Assembly (NCBI RefSeq): GCF_021608265.1
Contig: NZ_JAKIHP010000004.1
Coordinates: 118,255-182,254, forward strand
Direction of reading: 5' to 3'
Length of the DNA stretch: 64,000 nucleotides
Source of the DNA: Flavobacterium wongokense
GTDB lineage: Bacteria > Bacteroidota > Bacteroidia > Flavobacteriales > Flavobacteriaceae
Below the pieces are notes generated by a model that saw nothing but the letters and a program-made list of their open reading frames with translations, did no database searches and was not told the origin of the DNA. Position 1 is the stretch's first letter. Each line of letters begins with the position of its first letter. The translations under genes and the position numbers were made by a program. This document shows positions 43,922 through 52,554 of this stretch, piece by piece.

Positions 43922-45355
43922 ATGTTTTTTAACTCACTACAATTTGCGTATTTTCTGCCTGTGGTGTTTTTGGCATATTGGTTTATTCCCAATAAATCCA
44001 AGACTTCCCAAAATATTGTTCTAACGGTAGCGAGTTATTATTTTTATTCGTGCTGGGATTGGAGGTTTATGTTTTTACTGCTTTTTTCAACTTTGCTGGT
44101 CTATTTTTCCGGACTCAAATTAGAAGAAAGCAAAGCCGAATTTTCACGCAAATTTTGGCTTTGGATGACAGTAATCATCAGCCTTGCCTTTCTTGGGATT
44201 TTCAAATATTACGACTTCTTTGCGGTTTCGTTTGCCGAATTGGCCAGCGGTTTCGGATTGCACCTCGACCCTCTTCTTCTCAAACTGATACTTCCCGTTG
44301 GGATTTCGTTTTATACATTCCATGGCTTGTCGTACATCATCGATATTTATTTTAAACGAATTGAAGCGGAGAAAAATTTTATCGATTATTTCCTGTTCGT
44401 AAGTTATTTCCCTTTGCTTGTTGCCGGTCCAATTGAAAGGGCAACACATCTTTTACCCCAATTAAAGGTCAAACGCGAATTCGATTTTGAAAAAGCCAAA
44501 GAAGGAATCTACCAGATTATTTGGGGTTTGGTCAAAAAAGTGGTCGTTGCCGATACCTGCGCGATGTATGCGAATGCGGTTTTTGACAATTATAATTCGA
44601 TGAATTCGCTGTCGCTGGTTTTGGGCGCAGTTTATTTTGCATTCCAAATTTATGGTGACTTTTCGGGTTACTCCGATATTGCTTTGGGAACGTCCAAACT
44701 CTTCGGAATCGACTTATTGAAAAACTTCGACTTTCCTTATTTCTCAAGGGATATCGCCGAGTTTTGGCGCAAGTGGCACATTTCCTTAACAACCTGGTTC
44801 CGCGATTATATCTATATTCCGCTTGGCGGAAGCAGAGGATCCAAATTGTTCCAAATCCGGAACGTGTTCATCATTTTCCTGGTCAGCGGATTTTGGCATG
44901 GTGCCAATTGGACCTTCATCGCCTGGGGATTGATCAATGCCTTGTATTTTATTCCTTTATTGGTATTGAACCGAAGCCGAAACAATCTTGAGGCTTTCAA
45001 AATTTCTTTTAATTTGGAATCGTTGCGGATACTTTTTAATATCCTCATCACGTTTACGATAACCTGTCTTGCCTGGATATTTTTCAGGGCAAAAACAATA
45101 CACGATGCCATTGCCTACATCCAGCGAATGGTGACTGATTTGCATTTTGCTCCTCAATATTTCAGCTTCGAGCGTTACAACTACGAAATCATCATTATGA
45201 TACTTCTGTTTGTAATGGTCGAATGGAACAACCGCTATAAAATTGAGCCGCTTTCGGGGAAATATTCCTGGCTGAAAGTGAGTTTGAGCATTATGGCAAT
45301 TGTCGCATTGGGAATTTTCACTGATTATAAAAACTTTATATACTTTCAATTCTAA
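43922..45355 (+). CDS. MBOAT-family O-acyltransferase (AlgI-like)
   Basis: A 477-residue polytopic membrane protein with about 11-12 helices. The MBOAT signature is FWHGANWTFIAWG, with the predicted catalytic His326; the earlier conserved block FWRKWHISLTTWFRDYIYIPLGG is present. In AlgI and PatA-like systems the protein passes an acyl group across the inner membrane to an SGNH partner, which acylates an exported glycan. The next gene starts in a one-base overlap and is SGNH-like, so the pair is a likely acyl-transfer unit. The acceptor glycan is unknown. Confidence 0.93.
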   Translation: MFFNSLQFAYFLPVVFLAYWFIPNKSKTSQNIVLTVASYYFYSCWDWRFMFLLLFSTLLVYFSGLKLEESKAEFSRKFWLWMTVIISLAFLGIFKYYDFFAVSFAELASGFGLHLDPLLLKLILPVGISFYTFHGLSYIIDIYFKRIEAEKNFIDYFLFVSYFPLLVAGPIERATHLLPQLKVKREFDFEKAKEGIYQIIWGLVKKVVVADTCAMYANAVFDNYNSMNSLSLVLGAVYFAFQIYGDFSGYSDIALGTSKLFGIDLLKNFDFPYFSRDIAEFWRKWHISLTTWFRDYIYIPLGGSRGSKLFQIRNVFIIFLVSGFWHGANWTFIAWGLINALYFIPLLVLNRSRNNLEAFKISFNLESLRILFNILITFTITCLAWIFFRAKTIHDAIAYIQRMVTDLHFAPQYFSFERYNYEIIIMILLFVMVEWNNRYKIEPLSGKYSWLKVSLSIMAIVALGIFTDYKNFIYFQF

Positions 45356-46239
45356 TGAAAAAGTTTGTTGTTTTTATAGCCAAATTATTAGTCATAGTTG
45401 TGCTTTCGGCAGTTGTGCTTGACGTTTTGTATACCATGATTTATGTGAATTCGTCTAAGCGCAACAAAATAGAATACGTTTACAATTCCAAAGGCAAAAA
45501 CTTTGACGTGGTTTTTATGGGTTCGTCGCGGACACAAAACCACATGATGGCGAAACTCTTTGACGAAAAAGGAATCAAGGCTTATAATTTTGGAATGAGT
45601 GGCTCTAAATTAGACGAGACTGCATTGCTTTTGAAACTGATGCTCGAGCGCAATTACAAAATAAAAAACATCTTCCTTGATGTCGATTTGAACCTGAACA
45701 GCAACTCCAAATCCGAAGGTACCAAAGCTTTGTACATGCCTTACCTTCATTGCTCTGAAACGATACGCAACCATTACAAAACCGAAGCATCGTACAATAA
45801 ATTATTGTACATTCCGTTTTATAGGTACATTGAAGGCGACGCCAAGATTGGGTTTAGGGAAATGTTCTTCTCTTTGACCAATAAAAAATCGAATGCATTG
45901 GATAATTTTGGTTATTTCCCATTACAAGGCGAAGGACGGAATATGAAATATGACCTTTCGGATTATAAACCAAAACGCAATTTTGCCTACGAGGAAATCA
46001 AGGCAATCTGTAAAAAGAATAATATCCATTTGATTGCCATTGCAACGCCTATGTGCCCGGAATGCCAATCTGATGCCTATTTTAACAGCATCAAATCGGT
46101 TTATCCCGAAGTGTATAATTATGAAAACAAAGTAACCGATGACAAAGATTTTGCTTCCTGTGGCCACATGAATGTTGATGGCGCACGATTATTTACAAGC
46201 ATTATTTTAAACGATTTTATCCAAAATAAATTCCATTGA
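45355..46239 (+). CDS. SGNH-hydrolase-like protein, presumed MBOAT partner
   Basis: A 294-residue protein anchored by one N-terminal helix (about 5-28), otherwise periplasmic. The SGNH-type nucleophile block is FMGSSRTQNHM (Ser58) and the final block is CGHMNVDGARLFT with the catalytic His. The Asp that normally sits three residues before this His (DxxH) is a Ser here (SCGH). By analogy with AlgX/AlgJ and DltD it may complete the acyl transfer begun by the MBOAT protein. It overlaps the MBOAT gene by one base and the next gene by four, so translation of all three is probably coupled. Confidence 0.8.
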   Translation: MKKFVVFIAKLLVIVVLSAVVLDVLYTMIYVNSSKRNKIEYVYNSKGKNFDVVFMGSSRTQNHMMAKLFDEKGIKAYNFGMSGSKLDETALLLKLMLERNYKIKNIFLDVDLNLNSNSKSEGTKALYMPYLHCSETIRNHYKTEASYNKLLYIPFYRYIEGDAKIGFREMFFSLTNKKSNALDNFGYFPLQGEGRNMKYDLSDYKPKRNFAYEEIKAICKKNNIHLIAIATPMCPECQSDAYFNSIKSVYPEVYNYENKVTDDKDFASCGHMNVDGARLFTSIILNDFIQNKFH

Positions 46240-49034
46240 AAAAAGCCTTAATTCTTTTATTGCTTGCTAGCCAGGCCATATTTTCGCAACACAATTCCAA
46301 AATGGTTGTGAATGTCGACCTTGAGCAAAAGGTTTTAAAGGTTCAACAGGAATTGACTTATTTTAATCAGACGAATGACACTTTAACCCAAATCGTTTTA
46401 AACGACTGGATGAATGGTTATTCGTCAAAAAACACAGCAATGGCTGCGCGGTTTTCGGATGAGTTTGAAAGGAGTTTTCATTTGGCAAAAGAAAAAGAAC
46501 GCGGAAGAACCAGCGCTATTTCAGTTAATGACCAAACCAATACAGCATTGACATGGGAAAGGGATTCAAATATTCCTGATGTAATCCTGATCCAATTAAA
46601 GGAAAAATTACTGCCCAATCAAAAAATCAAGATTTCCTTAAATTATACCGTAAAAATCCCAAGTGATAAATTCACGAAATACGGTTATGGCGAGAATGGG
46701 AAAATGTACTTAAAGAATTTTTTTCTTATTCCTGCACGCTATGAAAACAAAGGCTTTATAAAATACAACAACCTGAATCTTGACGATGCTGCCAATGCGG
46801 TTTCCGATTATGAAGTTGATGTTACGGTTCCTCAAAATTTCAATTTGTATTCCGATTTGAATGAGGTCGGAAAAGATGCTAATGTTTATCATCTTTCGGG
46901 GAAAAACCGTTTGGATTTCAACCTTTTCATTGATACAAAAAAAGATTTCGAAGTCTATAAAAATGGTGACCTTGAAGTAATTTCAGATATAAAAGGCAAT
47001 AAGCTGAATGACATCCAAAGAGCGATTGTTGTGGATAAAATCGTCACTTACGTCAATGAAAACCTGGGTAAATATCCCAACCAGAAAATAACGGTTTCGC
47101 AAACCGATTACGACCGGAATCCGTTTTACGGACTGAATCAGCTGCCGTTATTCATGAGTCCGTTTTCAGATGAGTTTTTGTATGAAATTAAATTTTTGAA
47201 GACTTATGTCAATAACTACCTGCATACTTCGTTGCAACTGGACCAGCGCAGGGACAGTTGGGTTTACGATGGAATCCAGACGTATTTAATGATGAAATAC
47301 ATGGAGGAATTCCATCCCGACAGCAAGATGATGGGAAGTGTGGCCAAGCTGAAACTTTTGAAAGGCTACAATTTGGTTTCGCTCGATTTTAATGGGCAGT
47401 ATAGTTATTTTTCCATGCTGATGGCTCGAAAAAATTTGGACCAACCTTTGACAAATCCTAAAAATACTTTGATAAAGTTCAATGAAAAAATTGCTTCAAA
47501 ATACAAGGCCGGACTCAGCCTGAACTATTTGGATCATTACCTTGAAAATAATGTCGTTCAAAAAAGCATCCAGCAATTTTATACTTTGAACAAAACCCGG
47601 CAAACCAATAGCTCCGATTTTGAAAACATCCTGACGGCAAATTCCCCTAAGAAAATCAATTGGTTTTTTGACAAAATGATTGCTTCACGCGACATCATTG
47701 ATTACAAATTTGACAAGGTTACCCAAACAAAGGACAGCGTTGGTTTTTCGATAAAAAACAAAACCCAAACCGATGTTCCTATTTCAGTTTATGGAATAAA
47801 AGGTAAGGAAGTCGTTTTCAAAAAATGGTATGATACCATTGCTGCCGACAGCATTTACAAGCTTCCGAGAAATAATGCCGACAAAATTGTCATCAATTAC
47901 AACAATGAAGTTCCCGAATTTAACCGAAGGAACAACTGGCGTTCTTTGCGTAATTTTCATTTGAACCGGCCTGTAAAGTTTAATTTCTTTAAGGATTTGG
48001 AAGATCCCTATTACAATCAGGTGATTTACATTCCGACGCTGGAATACAATTTATACGACGGCTTTTTGCCGGGAATGCGTTTTCACAACAAGACGCTTTT
48101 GGACAAACCGTTCAACTTTGACATTAATCCAACAATTTCCACCAAAACGCAGAATCTGTCCGGTAAAGCAGCCTTATTGTACAATCAGTATAATCGGGAA
48201 AGCAATCTGTATTCGATAAAATACATCATGAGCGGGCATTATCTGCATTATGCGCCAGACGCGTATTACACCAAACTGGCACCGACAATTTTCATGTTCT
48301 TCAGGCCTGATAATTTTAGGGACAACCGAAAGCAAACACTTGTTTTTAAGGAAATCGTTGTGAGCAAAGAAAAGACTGCTTTTACGGTTTCTGAAAATAG
48401 CGAAAATTATTCGGTTTTCAATGCCAAATACTACAATACTAAAACAGAATTTACCAACCATATTCAGTTTTTAGGTGATTTTCAGTATGAAAAGAACTTT
48501 GGGAAATTAGCCGCCGAAGTGCAGTACCGCAAGCTTTTTGACAATAACCGCACCTTAAACCTTCGTGTTTTTGCCGGAACTTTTCTGCACAATAAAACCA
48601 CTTCCAGCTATTTTGATTTTGGCCTTGACCGACCTTCGGATTATCTTTTTGAAAGTGAATACATAGGACGTTCAGAAACTTCGGGAGTTTTCAGCCAGCA
48701 GTTGATTATGTCTGATGGTTTTTTCAAATCAATGCTCGAAACCCGAACTGCAAACCGTTGGATGACGACAGTCAATGCATGCTATACTATTTGGAACTGG
48801 ATAGATGCTTATGGCGATGCCGGCTTAATGAAAAACAAGGGTATTCCAACAAAGTTTGTTTACGATAGCGGAATCCGTTTGAACCTGGTAACCGATTATT
48901 TCGAGTTATTTTTTCCTGTCTATTCCGGAAATGGGTGGGAAATTGGCCAACAAAATTATGCGGAACGAATCCGATTTATTGCCACATTCCGACCGGAAAC
49001 ACTCATCAATCTTTTCACAAGAAAATGGTTTTAA
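46236..49034 (+). CDS. M1-peptidase-like protein without zinc motif, with probable C-terminal outer-membrane barrel
   Basis: A 932-residue exported protein. The start is TTG at 46236, overlapping the SGNH stop, and gives a clear signal peptide (MKKALILLLLASQAIFSQ). Residues about 20-450 resemble the gluzincin/M1 aminopeptidase fold: an N-terminal beta domain (VNVDLEQKVLKVQQELTYFN, LNDWMNGY) and a helical region with DSWVYDGIQTYLMMKYMEE, the place of the third zinc ligand. No HExxH occurs; the equivalent stretch is FLYEIKFLKTY, so a zinc protease is unlikely. From about residue 600 the chain shows alternating amphipathic strands and ends RKWF, as barrel proteins do. Role unknown; linked to the MBOAT-SGNH pair by overlap. 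Confidence 0.78.
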   Translation: MKKALILLLLASQAIFSQHNSKMVVNVDLEQKVLKVQQELTYFNQTNDTLTQIVLNDWMNGYSSKNTAMAARFSDEFERSFHLAKEKERGRTSAISVNDQTNTALTWERDSNIPDVILIQLKEKLLPNQKIKISLNYTVKIPSDKFTKYGYGENGKMYLKNFFLIPARYENKGFIKYNNLNLDDAANAVSDYEVDVTVPQNFNLYSDLNEVGKDANVYHLSGKNRLDFNLFIDTKKDFEVYKNGDLEVISDIKGNKLNDIQRAIVVDKIVTYVNENLGKYPNQKITVSQTDYDRNPFYGLNQLPLFMSPFSDEFLYEIKFLKTYVNNYLHTSLQLDQRRDSWVYDGIQTYLMMKYMEEFHPDSKMMGSVAKLKLLKGYNLVSLDFNGQYSYFSMLMARKNLDQPLTNPKNTLIKFNEKIASKYKAGLSLNYLDHYLENNVVQKSIQQFYTLNKTRQTNSSDFENILTANSPKKINWFFDKMIASRDIIDYKFDKVTQTKDSVGFSIKNKTQTDVPISVYGIKGKEVVFKKWYDTIAADSIYKLPRNNADKIVINYNNEVPEFNRRNNWRSLRNFHLNRPVKFNFFKDLEDPYYNQVIYIPTLEYNLYDGFLPGMRFHNKTLLDKPFNFDINPTISTKTQNLSGKAALLYNQYNRESNLYSIKYIMSGHYLHYAPDAYYTKLAPTIFMFFRPDNFRDNRKQTLVFKEIVVSKEKTAFTVSENSENYSVFNAKYYNTKTEFTNHIQFLGDFQYEKNFGKLAAEVQYRKLFDNNRTLNLRVFAGTFLHNKTTSSYFDFGLDRPSDYLFESEYIGRSETSGVFSQQLIMSDGFFKSMLETRTANRWMTTVNACYTIWNWIDAYGDAGLMKNKGIPTKFVYDSGIRLNLVTDYFELFFPVYSGNGWEIGQQNYAERIRFIATFRPETLINLFTRKWF

Positions 49035-49188
49035 AAAGAGCATAATCTTTACTTATTTTAAATTTTTCTCTGCAAAATTTAATTTTTGTTGAATATATCT
49101 CAACACAACTTCTATATCTCACAAATAAATTACAGATACTTAAATATTTATTTTGCATCTGTGATGCAGTTTGTTACTACTTTTTATT

Positions 49189-49196
49189 TAAATTTG
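49189..49196 (+). promoter_or_regulatory. -7 promoter element TAAATTTG of the E1-lysA operon
   Basis: A perfect TAnnTTTG match 25 bases before the E1 ATG, with a TTG at 49171-49173 (15-base spacer, slightly short). The 187-base upstream gap is otherwise AT-rich with no clear motif. Confidence 0.55.
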
Positions 49197-49221
49197 TTAC
49201 TTCATGAAATAATTTACCACT

Positions 49222-51627
49222 ATGTCAGAGGCTACATCTAAAACAGAAATCACATTTGAAGACTTCAAGCAGGAAGTTTTAAACGATTACAAAATTGCCA
49301 CAATTAGTAGAGAATGTAGTCTGTTGGGACGAAAGGAAGTGCTAACCGGAAAAGCCAAATTCGGAATCTTTGGTGATGGAAAGGAAATACCGCAGTTGGC
49401 TATGGCGAAAGCCTTCCAAAATGGTGATTTCCGCTCGGGTTACTACCGCGACCAAACCTTTATGATGGCTATTGGCCAATTGACTATAGAACAGTTTTTT
49501 GCCGGATTATATGGCCATTCCGATTTGGAACACGACCCAATGAGTGCCGGAAGGCAGATGGGCGGCCATTTCATGACACATTCCATTGATGAAAACGGGA
49601 ATTGGAAAAACCTGACCCAACAAAAGAATTCAAGTGCCGACATCTCTCCTACTGCAGGTCAAATGCCGAGATTGTTAGGATTGGCTCAGGCATCCAAAAT
49701 ATATAGAAACGTTCGTGGTTTGGAAGGATTTTCAAATTTTTCCAACGACGGTAATGAAATTGCCTGGGGAACAATCGGTAACGCTTCCACTTCGGAAGGA
49801 TTATTTTTTGAAACCATCAACGCGGCAGGAGTTTTACAGGTTCCAATGGTAATCAGCGTTTGGGATGACGAATACGGAATTTCGGTCCACGCCAGGCATC
49901 AGACCACCAAGGAAAATATATCGGAAATATTAAAAGGTTTCCAAAGAGACGAAAATGTTAAAGGTTACGAAATTCTTACCGTAAAAGGCTGGGATTACCC
50001 TGCATTGGTGGCAACCTATGAAAAAGCTGCCGAAATTGCACGCGAAGAGCACGTTCCGGTTTTGATACACGTTTATGAATTAACGCAGCCTCAGGGACAC
50101 TCGACTTCGGGTTCGCACGAGCGTTATAAAAATGCTGAGAGATTGGGTTGGGAAGCTGAATTTGATTGTGTTGCCCAAATGAGAACTTGGCTAATCCAAA
50201 ATGATTTGGCTACAGCCGAAGAATTGGAAGCCATTGAAACCAGCTCTAAAAAGGAAGTCCTGGAAGGCAAAAAAGCAGCGTGGGCAGCTTTTGTCGCGCC
50301 AATGAAAGAAGAACAAAGCGAATTGGTTTCGTTATTGAATTCGATTGCGGCTTCAAGTGATAAAAAGGCTTTCATTGAAAAAGAAGCCACAGATTTAGCA
50401 TCCATAAAAGAACCAATCCGCAAAGAGATTCTAACGGTTGCGCGTAAAGTTTTGCGTTTGATAGTCAATGAAAATGGCAGGCTACAATTAGCAGACTGGA
50501 TTACCAATTACACTGAAAAAATCCAGCCAAAATTCAGCTCACACTTATTTTCGCAATCAGGCAAAAATGTTTTGAAAGCAACTGAAACTGCCGCAACTTA
50601 TGATGATTCGGCTGAAGAGGTTGATGCGCGTTTGGTATTGCGTGATAACTTTGACGCCATATTTTCAAAGTATCCTGAAGCATTGGTTTTTGGTGAAGAT
50701 GCCGGAAATATTGGCGATGTAAACCAAGGTTTGGAAGGCATGCAGGAAAAATACGGAGAACTTCGTGTTGCCGATGCCGGAATCCGTGAAGCTACAATTT
50801 TGGGACAGGGAATCGGAATGGCCATGCGTGGATTACGTCCAATTGCCGAAATTCAATATTTGGATTATTTATTATATGCCATTCAGATCATGAGTGATGA
50901 TTTGGCAACGCTACAATACAGAACCAAAGGTCGACAAAAAGCGCCTTTGATCATCAGAACACGCGGACACAGGCTGGAAGGAATCTGGCATTCGGGTTCA
51001 CCAATGGGAATGATCATCAACGCCATTCGTGGAATCCACGTTTTGGTTCCGAGGAATATGACCAAAGCTGCAGGTTTTTACAATACATTATTGGAAACCG
51101 ACGAGCCGGCATTGGTAATCGAATGTTTGAACGGCTATCGTTTGAAGGAAAAAATGCCAACCAATCTTGGCGAATTCAAAACTCCGATTGGCGTAGTGGA
51201 AACCATCAAAACCGGAAGCGACATCACTATTGTTTCTTATGGTTCAACCTTGAGGATTATTGAACAGGCTGCAAAGGAATTACAGGAAGTGGGCATTGAT
51301 GTTGAAATCATCGATGCACAATCGTTACTGCCTTTTGACATCAATCATGATTGTGTAAAAAGCATTATGAAAACCAACCGATTATTGGTAATCGACGAAG
51401 ATGTTCCTGGTGGAGCAAGTGCTTATATCCTGCAGCAAATCATCGATGAACAAAAAGGATATAATCATTTGGACAGCCAGCCGCAAACACTGACCGCAAA
51501 AGCACATCGTCCGGCATATGGAACTGATGGTGATTATTTCTCTAAACCTTCTGCAGAGGACGTTTTTGAAAAAGTATATGCAATTATGCATGAGGCAAAA
51601 CCAAATCAGTTTCCAAGTTTATACTAG
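49222..51627 (+). CDS. Fused alpha/beta E1 component of an alpha-keto acid dehydrogenase complex
   Basis: A thiamine-diphosphate-dependent decarboxylase, most likely the E1 of a 2-oxoisovalerate (branched-chain keto acid) dehydrogenase. Residues about 20-400 are the alpha part (GYYRDQTFMMAIG, GHFMTHSI, the TPP-binding GTIGNASTSEGLFFETINAAG and WDDEYGISV). Residues about 470-800 are the beta part (LVFGEDAGNIGDVNQGLEGMQEKYGELRVADAGIREATILGQGIGMA and IVSYGSTLRIIEQAAKEL). The 801-residue fusion is usual in Flavobacteria. E2 and E3 are not nearby. Two lipoprotein genes and lysA follow in the same tight operon. Confidence 0.92.
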   Translation: MSEATSKTEITFEDFKQEVLNDYKIATISRECSLLGRKEVLTGKAKFGIFGDGKEIPQLAMAKAFQNGDFRSGYYRDQTFMMAIGQLTIEQFFAGLYGHSDLEHDPMSAGRQMGGHFMTHSIDENGNWKNLTQQKNSSADISPTAGQMPRLLGLAQASKIYRNVRGLEGFSNFSNDGNEIAWGTIGNASTSEGLFFETINAAGVLQVPMVISVWDDEYGISVHARHQTTKENISEILKGFQRDENVKGYEILTVKGWDYPALVATYEKAAEIAREEHVPVLIHVYELTQPQGHSTSGSHERYKNAERLGWEAEFDCVAQMRTWLIQNDLATAEELEAIETSSKKEVLEGKKAAWAAFVAPMKEEQSELVSLLNSIAASSDKKAFIEKEATDLASIKEPIRKEILTVARKVLRLIVNENGRLQLADWITNYTEKIQPKFSSHLFSQSGKNVLKATETAATYDDSAEEVDARLVLRDNFDAIFSKYPEALVFGEDAGNIGDVNQGLEGMQEKYGELRVADAGIREATILGQGIGMAMRGLRPIAEIQYLDYLLYAIQIMSDDLATLQYRTKGRQKAPLIIRTRGHRLEGIWHSGSPMGMIINAIRGIHVLVPRNMTKAAGFYNTLLETDEPALVIECLNGYRLKEKMPTNLGEFKTPIGVVETIKTGSDITIVSYGSTLRIIEQAAKELQEVGIDVEIIDAQSLLPFDINHDCVKSIMKTNRLLVIDEDVPGGASAYILQQIIDEQKGYNHLDSQPQTLTAKAHRPAYGTDGDYFSKPSAEDVFEKVYAIMHEAKPNQFPSLY

Positions 51628-51631
51628 ATTC

Positions 51632-52084
51632 ATGAAGAAAATAATCTTATTGCTTTTAATTTCAGTAACGGCATTTTCAGTTAATTCATGTTCTAGCGAT
51701 GACAGTAAATCAGATAAGGCAACCGGAACAATATCCTTTAAGATTAATGGAAACCTGGAAACATTTACAGGGCTTCATTTTCATGAAACGGTTTTTTTCA
51801 AAGGAACTCCGGATGAATATACTGCGGTAAACATCCATTCCGATTCCAACGAGCATTTTAACTGGTGTCAATTTAGTTACATCAAAGGAATTACAGGCGG
51901 AAATAGCATCTATTTTAATTATGTAAACCAAGGCGATATGGGTTATGAAACCGAAGATAATTTTACAGTCAATGTTGCGTCAAATGGCAACGACAACAAA
52001 TTTATCGGAACCTTTGAAGGCGATATGATTAGCCCTGTTGGTACAATAACTATAACTGAAGGAACTTTCAACATTCAATACTAA
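51632..52084 (+). CDS. Small lipoprotein, tandem paralogue A
   Basis: A 150-residue predicted lipoprotein. The start at 51632 (MKKIILLLLISVTAFSVNSC) gives a signal peptide ending with Cys at residue 20 and a following SSDDSKSDK linker; an overlapping upstream ATG belongs to the E1 reading region. The mature part has GTISFKINGNLETFTG, a central variable region and the end GTFEGDM...GTITITEGTFNIQY. It shares the layout and the final ITEGTFNIQY with the next gene. The family looks like Bacteroidetes DUF6252-type small lipoproteins, but I am not sure. It starts four bases after E1. Confidence 0.82.
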   Translation: MKKIILLLLISVTAFSVNSCSSDDSKSDKATGTISFKINGNLETFTGLHFHETVFFKGTPDEYTAVNIHSDSNEHFNWCQFSYIKGITGGNSIYFNYVNQGDMGYETEDNFTVNVASNGNDNKFIGTFEGDMISPVGTITITEGTFNIQY

Positions 52085-52089
52085 ATCTT

Positions 52090-52554
52090 ATGAAAAAAAT
52101 ATTTTTATTAGTTGTTTTAACGCTTACTGCTTTTTCGTTTAATTCCTGTTCAAGCAGTTCAGATGACACCAATCCTGTAATTGGAGGAACCATAAGTTTT
52201 AAAGTTGACGGTGTCCAAAAAACCTTTGATAACATTTATGTGAGTGAAAATGTTATCAATCCCGGGACAGCTGATGAATTCACGGATTTGGGGGTGTATT
52301 CCATGCCGCAAAACACATCGGAACATATAGAATTCTTTACTGAGAAAAACCATATGGAAGACATTGTCAGCGTATTCTATACTGCTGATGGCGTACAATG
52401 GACAAGGCTTCCGGGAGTTTTTACAGTTCATTTAACATCCAATGGAAACAACAATAAATTAGTTGGAACTTTCGCCGGGCAAATGGGCGATGACGAAATC
52501 CAGCCACAGAATTTTATCAACATCACCGAAGGAACCTTTAACATCCAATACTAA
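52090..52554 (+). CDS. Small lipoprotein, tandem paralogue B
   Basis: A 154-residue predicted lipoprotein, paralogue of the gene just before it. Signal peptide with Cys20 in FNSC and an SSSSDD linker; the mature part has GGTISFKVDGVQKTFDN, TSNGNNNKLVGTFAGQM and the same C-terminal ITEGTFNIQY. The gap to the first paralogue is five bases, and lysA begins at the base after the stop codon, so the gene is locked into the operon. Function unknown. Confidence 0.82.
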   Translation: MKKIFLLVVLTLTAFSFNSCSSSSDDTNPVIGGTISFKVDGVQKTFDNIYVSENVINPGTADEFTDLGVYSMPQNTSEHIEFFTEKNHMEDIVSVFYTADGVQWTRLPGVFTVHLTSNGNNNKLVGTFAGQMGDDEIQPQNFINITEGTFNIQY

